The translations under genes and the position numbers were made by a program. DNA of 64,000 bases from Bacteroidota bacterium (GTDB taxonomy: Bacteria; Bacteroidota; Bacteroidia; Bacteroidales; UBA10428): positions 1 through 64,000 of the forward strand of contig JAEZZA010000011.1 of NCBI GenBank assembly GCA_023442525.1, in the 5' to 3' direction. This document shows positions 15,325-23,633 of the stretch, one piece after another. The notes under the pieces were generated by a model, which worked only from the letters and a program-made list of their open reading frames with translations, did not search any database and had not been told where the DNA came from. Position 1 is the first letter of the stretch, and every line of letters starts with the position of its first letter.

Positions 15325-15423
15325 TTAAACATTAGGCCTGTTAAGCCCTAATCTATCAATCACTGTTACAACATCTTCGGGGAAGAAAACACTGTAGCTT
15401 ATAGTGATATTTGTTTGCTTTAG
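15325..15423 (-). pseudogene. possible 3' remnant of a gene
   Basis: A 32-codon open segment without a usable start codon ends at TAA (15325-15327), just before the GC hairpin at 15299-15317. Its readout ends SVFFPEDVVTVIDRLGLN then RPNV, which has the composition of a real globular protein end. A tail plus terminator with no body suggests a decayed gene. It is too short for a family call and chance cannot be excluded. The rest of the tonB-rprX spacer (15226-15518) holds promoters but no gene. Confidence 0.25.
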
Positions 15424-15505
15424 CTAAGTTAGAAAAGCACAGGATTAAGTAAAACATATAACTGTTAAAGTTTGTTAAAACCCTAACTGGCAAAGGGTTA
15501 TAAAG

Positions 15506-15513
15506 TATCTTTG
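15506..15513 (+). promoter_or_regulatory. Bacteroidota -7 element, rprX
   Basis: TATCTTTG is a perfect TAnnTTTG match. The rprX ATG is at 15519, only 5 nt after it, so the transcript would start at or next to the start codon. No good -33 TTTG is visible at the right distance. Confidence 0.55.
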
Positions 15514-15518
15514 TTTTC

Positions 15519-16946
15519 ATGAGCAAGAGGCTTATTTGGATTGTTACCATTTTCATGGCATTGGCGATGGCTTCGCTGATTCTGGTTCAGGCATACTGGA
15601 TAAAGAATGCCATCATAGTTAAAGAAAAGCAGTTCGACCAGTTGATATACCGGTCGATGATTGATATAGCCAATGCTATTGACAAGCTTGAGATTGACAA
15701 GATTTCAGCTCGTTTATCCAGGCCGACACTCATCGACAGTCTTTCGGTTGCCGTTCCTCCTCTACCAGGTGCAACTGATGCCTCCGATATGAATCCCGAC
15801 AGTTTAAGGCGAAGGGAATTCCGGAGCTGGCTCAAAAGTCGCCGTGAATATGTCGATCGTATTATTGCATCGCAATTTTTCGCTTCGCCAATAATTGAAA
15901 CCCGTATTACAGCCGATGAACTTGAAAATGTTATCCACCAGGTTCTGTCAGATCTCGAAATAGAAATCCCGTTTGAATATGCTGTAATTCGATGGAACAA
16001 GGACACAGCCTACAGGTCGCCCTCGTATAATCCTTCGGCCGAGGCATACAGGGTTCAGTTATTTCCTGATGAAAATTATGCACAACCCAATTACCTGTAT
16101 CTTTATTTTCCCGATAAGGAAGATTTCCTATACCGGTCGCTCGGTTATCTTGCCATAGCATCACTTGTTCTTAGCCTTGCCATACTCTTCAGTTTCACCA
16201 TCACTGTGTTTATCATGTTCCGGCAAAAACGACTTTCAGAAATCCGGAACGATTTCATCAGTAATATGACGCATGAGCTTAAAACGCCAATTTCAACCAT
16301 ATCACTCGCGTCACAAATGCTGGGTGATAAATCAATACCAACGGAAGTAAAAAACGTTGCGCAAATCTCCAAGATCATTTCTGAAGAATGCCGCCGTTTG
16401 GGAAGCCAGGTTGAGAAGGTACTGCAAACATCGGTGTTCGACAAGGGAAAGCTTAAGCTTCGGTTTAACGAAGTCAATATGCATGAAATTATCAGCGGGG
16501 CAGTGGATAATTTTTCGATACAGGTTAGAAACCGAAACGGAAAGATAAACCTCGAACTCAGAGCAACCGAATATATGCTTCAGGCCGACCAGGTGCATAT
16601 TACCAATGTAATGTCGAATCTTCTCGACAACGCTGTGAAATATACTACCCGTGACCCGGAAATTTGGGTGTCTACCGATAACAGGGCTGAATTTCTTGTT
16701 ATTACCATTAGGGACAATGGAATAGGAATTTCCAGAAATGACCAGCGAAGGATATTCGAAAAGTTCTACCGGGTACCAACCGGAAATATACATACAGTAA
16801 AGGGATTTGGTCTGGGACTGAGTTATGTAAAAATGGTAGCCGAAGCTCACGACGGTTATGTTGAAGTGGAAAGTGAACTATACAAGGGAAGTGCATTTAA
16901 AGTATATTTACCTTTAAAAGCTAAAGACAGCCATGCAAAAGATTAA
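15519..16946 (+). CDS. rprX: sensor histidine kinase, RprX-like
   Basis: This inner-membrane kinase has 475 residues. It has a helix at about 5-27, a periplasmic sensor region at about 30-205 with no named fold, a second helix at about 208-233, then HisKA with the phospho-accepting His252 in SNMTHELKTPIS, and an HATPase domain with N box (NLLDNAVKYT), G1 (DNGIGIS), F box (EKFYRVPTGN) and G2 (GFGLGLSYV). Start, architecture and paired regulator resemble RprX of Bacteroides. The 3' end overlaps rprY by 14 bases. The gene is divergent from tonB. The signal sensed is unknown. Confidence 0.9.
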   Translation: MSKRLIWIVTIFMALAMASLILVQAYWIKNAIIVKEKQFDQLIYRSMIDIANAIDKLEIDKISARLSRPTLIDSLSVAVPPLPGATDASDMNPDSLRRREFRSWLKSRREYVDRIIASQFFASPIIETRITADELENVIHQVLSDLEIEIPFEYAVIRWNKDTAYRSPSYNPSAEAYRVQLFPDENYAQPNYLYLYFPDKEDFLYRSLGYLAIASLVLSLAILFSFTITVFIMFRQKRLSEIRNDFISNMTHELKTPISTISLASQMLGDKSIPTEVKNVAQISKIISEECRRLGSQVEKVLQTSVFDKGKLKLRFNEVNMHEIISGAVDNFSIQVRNRNGKINLELRATEYMLQADQVHITNVMSNLLDNAVKYTTRDPEIWVSTDNRAEFLVITIRDNGIGISRNDQRRIFEKFYRVPTGNIHTVKGFGLGLSYVKMVAEAHDGYVEVESELYKGSAFKVYLPLKAKDSHAKD

Positions 16947-17622
16947 AATTCTTCTTGCCGAAGACGATGAGAATCTGGGTATGTTGTTACGCGAATACCT
17001 CATCGTTAAATCGTACGATGCGGACTGGTTTATAAACGGTGAAAAGGCCTATAAAAGCTTTGTGAAAAATCATTACGACCTGTGCATACTCGATGTAATG
17101 ATGCCTGTAAAAGATGGTTTGACACTGGCAAGAGAGATAAGGATGACCAATCCCGAAATTCCGATCATATTTCTGACTGCCAAATCACTGAAAGAAGACA
17201 TTATTGAGGGATTCAAATCGGGTGCTGACGATTACATCACCAAACCGTTCAGCATGGAAGAACTTTTGTTCAGAGTAGAAGCCGTATTAAGGCGCACAAA
17301 AAAAGATGCTTCCGGTGCAAGCCAGAATGAGTATGTAATAGGGGAGTATACATTTTTCCCTAACACACAAATGCTGAAAATCGGAAACCGCGAACAGAAA
17401 TTGACCACAAAGGAATCGGAACTTCTGAAACTTCTTTGTGCCAATAAGAATACCATACTCGACCGGAACTTTGCATTGAAAACCATCTGGGTTGATGATA
17501 ATTATTTTAATGCCCGCAGCATGGATGTCTATATTGCCAAATTACGCAAATACCTGAAAGACGATTCGCGGGTTCAGATAATCAATGTACATGGGAAAGG
17601 ATTTAAACTGATAGAGAGTTAA
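16933..17622 (+). CDS. rprY: OmpR-family response regulator, RprY-like
   Basis: The 229-residue regulator has a receiver domain at 1-120 and a winged-helix OmpR DNA-binding domain at about 130-228. Receiver residues are intact: Asp11/Asp12, phospho-acceptor Asp54 in CILDVMMP, Thr82 and Lys104. The receiver segments EDDENLGMLLREYL and ADDYITKPFSMEEL closely resemble Bacteroides RprY as I remember it. It overlaps rprX by 14 bases, so the pair is coupled. A strong bidirectional terminator follows directly. Confidence 0.93.
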   Translation: MQKIKILLAEDDENLGMLLREYLIVKSYDADWFINGEKAYKSFVKNHYDLCILDVMMPVKDGLTLAREIRMTNPEIPIIFLTAKSLKEDIIEGFKSGADDYITKPFSMEELLFRVEAVLRRTKKDASGASQNEYVIGEYTFFPNTQMLKIGNREQKLTTKESELLKLLCANKNTILDRNFALKTIWVDDNYFNARSMDVYIAKLRKYLKDDSRVQIINVHGKGFKLIES

Positions 17623-17652
17623 AAAAAACCTCGCCAAAGCGAGGTTTTTTAT
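17621..17652. terminator. bidirectional terminator between rprY and groL
   Basis: AACCTCGC (17627-17634), loop CAAA, GCGAGGTT (17639-17646): an 8-bp stem with a T-run on the plus strand (17645-17650) and an A-run before it (17621-17628), which is a T-run on the minus strand. It serves the convergent rprY and groL transcripts, and it begins inside the rprY stop codon. Confidence 0.9.
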
Positions 17653-19286
17653 TACATCATTCCGCCCATTCCGCCCGGGCCACCCATCGGGGCAGGGGCT
17701 TCTTTTTCGGGTTTCTCGGCAACCACACATTCGGTGGAGAGGAACATTCCGGCAATGGATGAAGCATTCTCAAGAGCAACGCGTGCTACCTTAGTAGGAT
17801 CAATTACACCGGCTGCGAACAGAGGTTCGTATTTGTCGTCCTGTGCATTGTATCCGAAGTCGTCTTTTCCTTCCCTGATTTTCTGAACAACAACCGATCC
17901 TTCGAGGCCGGCGTTTCCAACAATCTGGCGGGTAGGTTCTTCGAGTGCTCTTCTTATTATTGCAATACCGGTATTCTGATCTTCGTTGGAGCCCGTGAGT
18001 TTCTCAATCGACTTGATAGCTCTGATATAGGCAACACCTCCACCGGGGATAATACCTTCTTCAACGGCTGCGCGGGTAGCATTCAAAGCGTCCTCAACAC
18101 GTGCCTTCTTTTCTTTCATTTCAACTTCGGAAGCAGCACCAACATAGAGAACGGCAACACCACCGGCCAATTTGGCAAGTCTTTCCTGAAGTTTTTCTTT
18201 ATCATAATCAGATGTTGTAGTTTCCATCTGCGATTTGATCTGTTTGATACGGCCTTCGATGTTTTTCTTATCGCCGGCACCATTCACGATGGTTGTATTT
18301 TCCTTGTCGATAACAATTTTCTCAGCTCTGCCAAGCATATCGAGTTTAGCGCCATCGAGGGTAAGACCCTTTTCTTCGGAAATTACAACACCGCCGGTAA
18401 GTATGGCAATGTCTTCGAGCATTTCCTTCCTTCTGTCGCCAAATCCCGGAGCTTTAACTGCAGCAATCTTCAAAGAACCCCTGAGTTTATTTACAACCAG
18501 GGTTGCAAGAGCTTCACCGTCGATATCTTCTGCAATTATCAACAGAGGACGGCCTTGCTGAGCAATAGGCTCAAGAACCGGCAACAGGTCCTTCATGGTT
18601 GAAATCTTCTTGTCGGTAAGAAGGATCATGCAGTTTTCAAGCACTGCTTCCATCTTATCGGGGTCGGTAATAAAGTAAGCAGAAATATAACCGCGATCGA
18701 ACTGCATACCTTCAACTACATCCACATAAGTTTCAGTTGATTTTGCTTCTTCAACAGTGATCACGCCTTCTTTCTTAACTTTACCCATAGCCTCGGCAAT
18801 AAGTTTGCCAATGGTATGATCGTTATTTGCTGAAATAGATGCAACCTGTTCAATCTTTGTGGTGTCTTCACCAATCGACTGTGATTGTTTCTTCAGGTCT
18901 TCTACTACTGCAGCAACCGCTTTGTCAATTCCCCTCTTCAGATCCATTGGATTGGCACCGGCAGTTACGTTTTTCAAACCTACTGTCACAATGGATTGTG
19001 CGAGAACAGTAGCGGTTGTTGTACCGTCACCGGCATCATCATTAGTTTTCGAAGCTACTTCCTTTACAAGCTGAGCTCCAATGTTCTCGAAATGCTCCTC
19101 GAGTTCAACTTCTTTTGCCACTGTAACACCGTCCTTGGTTACCAGGGGTGCACCAAATTTCTTATCAAGGATTACATTACGTCCTTTAGGGCCAAGTGTA
19201 ACTTTTACCGCATTGGCAAGCTGGTCAACACCACGTTTCAGTTGATCACGAGCTTCAATATTAAACTTAATTTCTTTAGCTGCCAT
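17652..19286 (-). CDS. groL: chaperonin GroEL
   Basis: This 60-kDa chaperonin forms the double-ring folding chamber with GroES. The 544-residue product has the ATP-binding motif GDGTTTATVLA near residue 86, LVVNKLRGSLKIAAVKAPGFGDRRK in the apical/intermediate region (here split only for description), the AAVEEGIIPGGG signature, and the flexible glycine-methionine tail GGPGGMGGMM. Full length, no anomalies. It follows groES by 27 bases and ends at a strong shared terminator. Confidence 0.98.
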   Translation of the reverse strand: MAAKEIKFNIEARDQLKRGVDQLANAVKVTLGPKGRNVILDKKFGAPLVTKDGVTVAKEVELEEHFENIGAQLVKEVASKTNDDAGDGTTTATVLAQSIVTVGLKNVTAGANPMDLKRGIDKAVAAVVEDLKKQSQSIGEDTTKIEQVASISANNDHTIGKLIAEAMGKVKKEGVITVEEAKSTETYVDVVEGMQFDRGYISAYFITDPDKMEAVLENCMILLTDKKISTMKDLLPVLEPIAQQGRPLLIIAEDIDGEALATLVVNKLRGSLKIAAVKAPGFGDRRKEMLEDIAILTGGVVISEEKGLTLDGAKLDMLGRAEKIVIDKENTTIVNGAGDKKNIEGRIKQIKSQMETTTSDYDKEKLQERLAKLAGGVAVLYVGAASEVEMKEKKARVEDALNATRAAVEEGIIPGGGVAYIRAIKSIEKLTGSNEDQNTGIAIIRRALEEPTRQIVGNAGLEGSVVVQKIREGKDDFGYNAQDDKYEPLFAAGVIDPTKVARVALENASSIAGMFLSTECVVAEKPEKEAPAPMGGPGGMGGMM

Positions 19287-19313
19287 TTTTTCAATATTTA
19301 ATGTGTTTCAGAT

Positions 19314-19592
19314 TTATTCAACAAATAAAATATCTGACTGATTCATAAGAAGATAGTCAGTGCCCGCGATGGTAAGTTCGGTTCCGGAATATTTACCGTA
19401 CAGTACCACATCACCAGCTTTTACAACCACAGGTTCGTCCTTTTTAGGATCACCTACCAGTACAACTTCACCTCTTTGTGGTTTTTCTTTGGCGGAATCC
19501 GGAATGATAATTCCGCTGGCTGTTTTTTCTTCGGCGGGGAAAGGCTTTATCAAAACCTTGCCTGCATTGACTTTTCCTTTAATATTTGCCAT
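19314..19592 (-). CDS. groS: co-chaperonin GroES
   Basis: GroES is the lid of the GroEL chamber. The product has 92 residues from the ATG at 19592, with VLIKPFPAEEKTASGIIIPD (mobile-loop region), GEVVLVGD and the terminal DYLLMNQSDILFVE. An in-frame start 54 bases further upstream adds a lysine-rich extension not found in the family, so I reject it. It is the first gene of groES-groEL. I found no CIRCE element (TTAGCACTC-N9-GAGTGCTAA) upstream, so HrcA-type control is not supported. Confidence 0.96.
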   Translation of the reverse strand: MANIKGKVNAGKVLIKPFPAEEKTASGIIIPDSAKEKPQRGEVVLVGDPKKDEPVVVKAGDVVLYGKYSGTELTIAGTDYLLMNQSDILFVE

Positions 19593-19790
19593 TTTATATT
19601 TGATTTTAGAGTTAAACTTCTGCTTAAAAGGCTGCAATGGCCCCATCGAAATTTATGCCAATGTATTTGCCGGATTCCGATTTGCCATATTTTCAGATAT
19701 ATGAGCATGTACCTGTCAGACTAAATTTGTTATGTATTAGATAATATTCAGGATAACAGGCATATAGCAAAATGACACCATTTATTAATG

Positions 19791-19844
19791 AAAAACAAAA
19801 AAAGTGTCAGCAATTATGACATACTGACACTTTTTCCTGAATAA
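19791..19844 (-). terminator. terminator of the lptE-secG operon
   Basis: AAAGTGTCAG (19801-19810) and CTGACACTTT (19824-19833) form a perfect 10-bp stem. Upstream on the plus strand lies an A-rich run (19791-19803), which is a T-run in the minus-strand transcript. It falls 15 nt after the secG stop and insulates groES from the secG operon. Confidence 0.85.
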
Positions 19845-19858
19845 TTTCAGGTTACAAG

Positions 19859-20212
19859 TTACTTTTGAGGAGTTTGTTCATCCGACTCATTACTCGAAGG
19901 AACGGTGGGATAAGCAGGCAATCTTTCGCCTGGATCCATGGCAGAGCTTTCTTCAATTTGTTGTTGAATACGCGACTTTGCCTGACTGCCGGTACGGGGC
20001 AACATAGTAGCAATTACGCTGAGAATAATTATACCTGCTGCCAAACCCCATGTGGCCTTTTCTATAAAATCAGCAGTTCTTTTTACACCCATAAACTGGT
20101 TGGATGATGAAAAACTGGATGCAAGTCCTCCTCCTTTGGGATTCTGAACAAGAACAACCAATACCAGCAGAACGCTGACAAATATTATGATCCCAATTAT
20201 AAAACCGTACAT
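19859..20212 (-). CDS. secG: preprotein translocase subunit SecG
   Basis: SecG is the small auxiliary subunit of the SecYEG channel. The 117-residue product has two membrane helices: about 4-22 (FIIGIIIFVSVLLVLVVLV) and about 55-72 (GLAAGIIILSVIATML). Between them lies the signature QNPKGGGLASSFSSSNQFMG. The C-terminal tail is polar and extended, as usual in Bacteroidota. It is the last gene of the sigma-54 activator-lptE-TPR-secG operon, 4 bases after the TPR gene, and is followed by a strong terminator. Confidence 0.95.
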   Translation of the reverse strand: MYGFIIGIIIFVSVLLVLVVLVQNPKGGGLASSFSSSNQFMGVKRTADFIEKATWGLAAGIIILSVIATMLPRTGSQAKSRIQQQIEESSAMDPGERLPAYPTVPSSNESDEQTPQK

Positions 20213-20216
20213 TTTA

Positions 20217-21020
20217 TTAATGTTTACTCGTTAATTTCTTAATCGCTTCAATTTGACCGGCAAAGTAATCACTTTTTTCCGGATATTTCAAAATTAATTT
20301 TTCATATGCAAAGATGGCTTTGCTGTAATAGCCCTGCTTTACATATATCCTGGCCAGTGTGTCGGTAAATATTCCATCGTGTTCTTTTACACTGTCTTCT
20401 GAAATATCAACCTGTGGTTTATTTTCTTCTTTGGGTACCAGCCTGGGATTGCTTTCGATGAACTTATCAATAAGTTCCTTTTTATCGGGGCCACTGACAT
20501 CTTCAGCCGAAGCAGTATCGTCGGTTGTATCCAGCACCAGTAAATCATTGTCGCTCACCGTACCGTACTCCTTATTAAAATCAATGGCTGTTTCCGGAAG
20601 AAGTTCGGCTTCGGAGGGATCAACAAGCTCGAGCTCTTCGAGTTGAATTGTGATCAGGTTTGAAATATTATCCCGAAGGCCAGGAGTGGATGGCGAACTC
20701 TTATCGGAAATCTGCTGTTCAGTATGTATTTCCGGTTGAGCGAGTGTTGCCTGTTCGGCTTCAACTTCCTGTTCAGCCTGAACTTCCTGTTCCAGGGGAT
20801 AAAGCAGATCATAAATAACCCGCCGGTCGGGCACATAGGCCGATACCATATCGAGATCGTTTTTCCATTCCCCTCCCAGAACGAACTTGTTTTTAAGTGC
20901 AAGGAGACGGGCTGTCTGAAACCATGGATATTGTTGTTGCACCTCGAGGAGTTTTGAAAGAGTCTCCCCGGTCATCTGCTCTTTGTTGCTTAACAACTGT
21001 ATGATAGCGGCTTTATCCAT
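20217..21020 (-). CDS. TPR-like protein of the lptE-secG operon
   Basis: This 267-residue protein has no signal peptide. An N-terminal helical domain (IIQLLSNKEQMTGETLSKLL then QQYPWFQTARLLALKNK) is followed by an acidic, low-complexity centre rich in Glu and Gln (including a run of QEVEAEQ-like words), and a C-terminal TPR-like pair (ARIYVKQGYYSKAIFAYEKL, LKYPEKSDYFAGQI). Similar proteins recur at this place between lptE and secG in Bacteroidota, and their function is unknown. I chose the ATG at 21020; a TTG directly before it is less likely. An assembly or scaffold role in envelope export is inference from context. Confidence 0.8.
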   Translation of the reverse strand: MDKAAIIQLLSNKEQMTGETLSKLLEVQQQYPWFQTARLLALKNKFVLGGEWKNDLDMVSAYVPDRRVIYDLLYPLEQEVQAEQEVEAEQATLAQPEIHTEQQISDKSSPSTPGLRDNISNLITIQLEELELVDPSEAELLPETAIDFNKEYGTVSDNDLLVLDTTDDTASAEDVSGPDKKELIDKFIESNPRLVPKEENKPQVDISEDSVKEHDGIFTDTLARIYVKQGYYSKAIFAYEKLILKYPEKSDYFAGQIEAIKKLTSKH

Positions 21021-21023
21021 CAA

Positions 21024-21557
21024 TTACCAGTTTACAAAAGCACGCTTGTAAATATCCTCCAGAATAAGATTGACTAACTCAGTGGTATATTCATCCTTTA
21101 TCCTGTCAAAGCCATCTTCCACATTATAAAGCTTGTACCTGCTGAAACTGCTTTCGAAATCAAGTTCGGGATTTACATTACAGGTATATTTAACCTTGAT
21201 GGAAATGGTGAATTTGTTCTGGGCGGCTACATCGCCAGCCACAACGGTAGCAGGTGTGGTGGGATCGTATACGGTAATTACTGCTTCGAAATCGTTATCG
21301 GCATTCTGATTAACAAGTATCAGACGTGAATTGCTTTGTATATAATCCTTCAATGCATCAGTCACAGTCTGGCTTAGCCCGGGTTCTACCAGATTTGCCT
21401 GGTTTTCCACGTATTGTACCGAGTAAGTCTTTCCAGGTGGTGTGGCTCCGGTGGTGGAATAATTAACCGAGAAACATGATGTATTGATAAGCCCGGTGAT
21501 CAGTATTCCGCAGAATGAAACGAGCTTCAGAATATATTTATGTAAGTTGAGAGTCAT
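21024..21557 (-). CDS. lptE: LPS assembly lipoprotein LptE
   Basis: LptE plugs the LptD barrel that inserts LPS into the outer leaflet. The 177-residue product has a lipoprotein signal with Cys28 in LINTSC. The mature part begins F-S-V-N-Y-S-T-T-G-A, a start common in Bacteroidota LptE, and ends with a long helix (YTTELVNLILEDIYKRAFVNW, shown for its aromatic end). Its first 4 bases overlap the end of the sigma-54 activator gene, so expression is coupled. It fits with kdsB and waaA nearby. Confidence 0.88.
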   Translation of the reverse strand: MTLNLHKYILKLVSFCGILITGLINTSCFSVNYSTTGATPPGKTYSVQYVENQANLVEPGLSQTVTDALKDYIQSNSRLILVNQNADNDFEAVITVYDPTTPATVVAGDVAAQNKFTISIKVKYTCNVNPELDFESSFSRYKLYNVEDGFDRIKDEYTTELVNLILEDIYKRAFVNW

Positions 21558-22780
21558 TCAATATTGTATTCTTTTATTTTACGATACAGGGTTCTTTCGG
21601 ATATACCCAGTTCAGCGGCAGCATATTTTCTTTTTCCTCCATGCCGCTCGAGTGCTTTACGAATCAGTTCAATTTCTTTATCGGCGAGCGACAGCGATTC
21701 TTCAATTATTTCCTGTGTATCCTGAATATCGTCAATATGATCTCGTTCGAATCTCCGTGCCTGTTTTTCCTCGGGAATAATCGGTTCCACATCGTGCACA
21801 ATTTTCGGAATCACATGCGATGCTCCGGAATGATCTCCTTCGGCGGTTTTGGCAACATTTTCGTGAACCAGCTTTTTCAGATCGTTCATGTCATTTCGCA
21901 TATCGAAAAGTATCTTATACAGGATCTCCCTTTCGCTTGCAAACGTTTTCCGGTCAATATTTTCGAAAACGGCCGGTAGTTTGGTTTCGGTGTAGTCGGG
22001 CAGATATCTTCTCAGGACATCGGCAGTAATGATCCTTTTTTCTTCGATAACGGAAATTTGTTCTGCTATATTTTTCAGTTGCCTGATATTTCCGGGCCAC
22101 CTGTACGAAATGAGCATATCCTGGGCATCGTCGGTTAAGCTGATGGGCGGCATGCGGTTTCGCTCGGCAAAGTCAATGGCAAATTTCCTGAAAAGCAGGG
22201 TAATATCGTCCTGTCGGTTCCTAAGCGGAGGTACTTCAATTGGTACACTGCTGAGGCGATAAAACAGATCTTCGCGAAATTTGCCATTCAGTATGGCATT
22301 CTGAATATTCACATTTGTAGCAGCTATTACCCTTACATTGGTCTTGATTACTTTGGAGGAACCCACACGAATAAATTCCCCGGTTTCAAGAACCCGCAGG
22401 AGTCTTACCTGTGTCGACAATGGTAACTCAGCTACTTCGTCAAGAAAAATTGTACCGCCATTGGCTTCTTCGAAATAACCTTTTCTGCTTTCGTACGCTC
22501 CTGTAAAAGAACCTTTTTCGTGACCGAACAGTTCAGAGTCGATTGTACCTTCCGGAATGGCCCCGCAATTCACTGCAATATAAGTCCCGTGTTTTCTTGA
22601 ACTATACTGGTGGATAATCTGAGGCATTACTTCCTTACCCACACCGCTTTCGCCGGTGATTAAAACCGACAGATCGGTAGGAGCCACCTGAACAGCAATA
22701 TCAAGGGCTCTGTTTAACGCGGGTGTATTGCCAATAATTCCAAAGCGTTGTTTAATTTTATTGAGATCAGGACGGTCCAT
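21554..22780 (-). CDS. sigma-54-dependent transcriptional activator
   Basis: This AAA+ enhancer-binding protein of 408 residues opens sigma-54 promoters. The AAA+ domain begins almost at the N-terminus: Walker A GESGVGKE at 43-50, sigma-54 contact loop GSFTGA at 90-95 (GAFTGA in most), Walker B IFLDE at 111-115, and arginine-finger region further on. A long linker is followed by a Fis-type helix-turn-helix (RKYAAAELGISERTLYRKI) at about 372-402. There is no receiver, PAS or GAF domain, so activity is probably controlled by a partner or by amount. It heads the lptE-TPR-secG operon; its target promoters are not evident here. Confidence 0.93.
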   Translation of the reverse strand: MDRPDLNKIKQRFGIIGNTPALNRALDIAVQVAPTDLSVLITGESGVGKEVMPQIIHQYSSRKHGTYIAVNCGAIPEGTIDSELFGHEKGSFTGAYESRKGYFEEANGGTIFLDEVAELPLSTQVRLLRVLETGEFIRVGSSKVIKTNVRVIAATNVNIQNAILNGKFREDLFYRLSSVPIEVPPLRNRQDDITLLFRKFAIDFAERNRMPPISLTDDAQDMLISYRWPGNIRQLKNIAEQISVIEEKRIITADVLRRYLPDYTETKLPAVFENIDRKTFASEREILYKILFDMRNDMNDLKKLVHENVAKTAEGDHSGASHVIPKIVHDVEPIIPEEKQARRFERDHIDDIQDTQEIIEESLSLADKEIELIRKALERHGGKRKYAAAELGISERTLYRKIKEYNIE

Positions 22781-22807
22781 TTAACTATGACGGGTCTGTT
22801 AATCTGT

Positions 22808-22815
22808 CAAAATTA
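22808..22815 (-). promoter_or_regulatory. -7 element of the sigma-54 activator operon
   Basis: On the minus strand the sequence is TAATTTTG, a perfect TAnnTTTG match, 27 nt before the activator ATG. It lies back to back with the kdsB -7 element at 22835-22842. No clear -33 TTTG was found. No sigma-54 -24/-12 (GG-N10-GC) pair is obvious here, so autoregulation is not supported. Confidence 0.45.
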
Positions 22816-22834
22816 CAATATTATTCGTTTTTTC

Positions 22835-22842
22835 GTAATTTG
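22835..22842 (+). promoter_or_regulatory. -7 element of kdsB
   Basis: GTAATTTG is close to TAnnTTTG (one base short in spacing), 15 nt before the kdsB ATG. It overlaps the most upstream start codon (TTG at 22840) of the open frame, which therefore cannot be the real start. Confidence 0.4.
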
Positions 22843-22857
22843 CACTGCCAAATATTC

Positions 22858-23631
22858 ATGATGGAAACTTCAGCAAATTTCATCGGGATTATACCTGCCC
22901 GTTTTGCATCTACCCGTTTTCCGGGTAAACCCCTTGCTTTAATAAACGGGAAGCCAATGATCCGGCATGTATACGAGAATGCTTCAAAGGCACTTTCGCA
23001 TGTATATGTTGCCACGGATGACGATCGTATTTATCAGGCTGTTAAAAGTTTTGGCGGTCGTGTGGTTATGACATCATCCGATCACAAGAGCGGAACCGAT
23101 CGTTGTGACGAAGCGGCTGAAATTGCCGAAAATTCAAGTGGTATTAAATTCAAAGCTGTACTGAATATTCAGGGCGATGAACCTTTTATAAATCCCGGTC
23201 AGATTGAACAACTGAAATCGTGTTTTACAAGTGAGGACACTCAGATAGCCACACTTGTCAAGAGCATCACAAAAAGCGAGGATCTTTTCAATGAAAACCG
23301 TCCCAAGGTCGTTATTGGTTCTACCAACCGCGCATTATATTTCAGCAGGTCGGTTATCCCTTTCAAAAGAGGTATTCCTGCCGAAGAATGGATACGGCAC
23401 CATAATTATTATCTGCATATCGGCCTTTATGGTTTCAGGAGGGATATTCTTCCGGAACTAACCCGGTTACCTCAATCAGCTCTTGAGCTAGCCGAATCGC
23501 TCGAGCAACTTCGCTGGATCGAAAACGGATATACTATCACTGTGCGAGTTACAGAGTACGAAAGCTTTGGAATAGACACTCCCGATGATTTGAAGCGACT
23601 ACTCGAATCGGGTTCGATAGCCGGTTTATAG
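22858..23631 (+). CDS. kdsB: 3-deoxy-manno-octulosonate cytidylyltransferase
   Basis: KdsB makes CMP-Kdo, the activated sugar for the LPS inner core. The product has about 257 residues. Family motifs: IIPARFASTRFPGKPL at the N-terminus, VYVATDDDRI, ALNIQGDEPF-type block (VLNIQGDEPFI), HHNYYLHIGLYGFRRD, and SLEQLRWIENGYTI near the C-terminus with ESFGIDTPDDL. The start is the ATG at 22858 or 22861. It is divergent from the lptE operon and near waaA, which uses its product. It converges on the HD gene with 2 bases between stops. Confidence 0.96.
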   Translation: MMETSANFIGIIPARFASTRFPGKPLALINGKPMIRHVYENASKALSHVYVATDDDRIYQAVKSFGGRVVMTSSDHKSGTDRCDEAAEIAENSSGIKFKAVLNIQGDEPFINPGQIEQLKSCFTSEDTQIATLVKSITKSEDLFNENRPKVVIGSTNRALYFSRSVIPFKRGIPAEEWIRHHNYYLHIGLYGFRRDILPELTRLPQSALELAESLEQLRWIENGYTITVRVTEYESFGIDTPDDLKRLLESGSIAGL

Positions 23632-23633
23632 TC

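Noticed and set aside
15356..15556. 66-codon frame across the rprX start (minus strand)
   Set aside because: It overlaps the rprX coding start and promoter and has irregular composition; the better minus-strand signal is the neighbouring frame at 15325-15423.
19593..19790. CIRCE/HrcA operator upstream of groES
   Set aside because: No TTAGCACTC...GAGTGCTAA inverted repeat is visible in the spacer.
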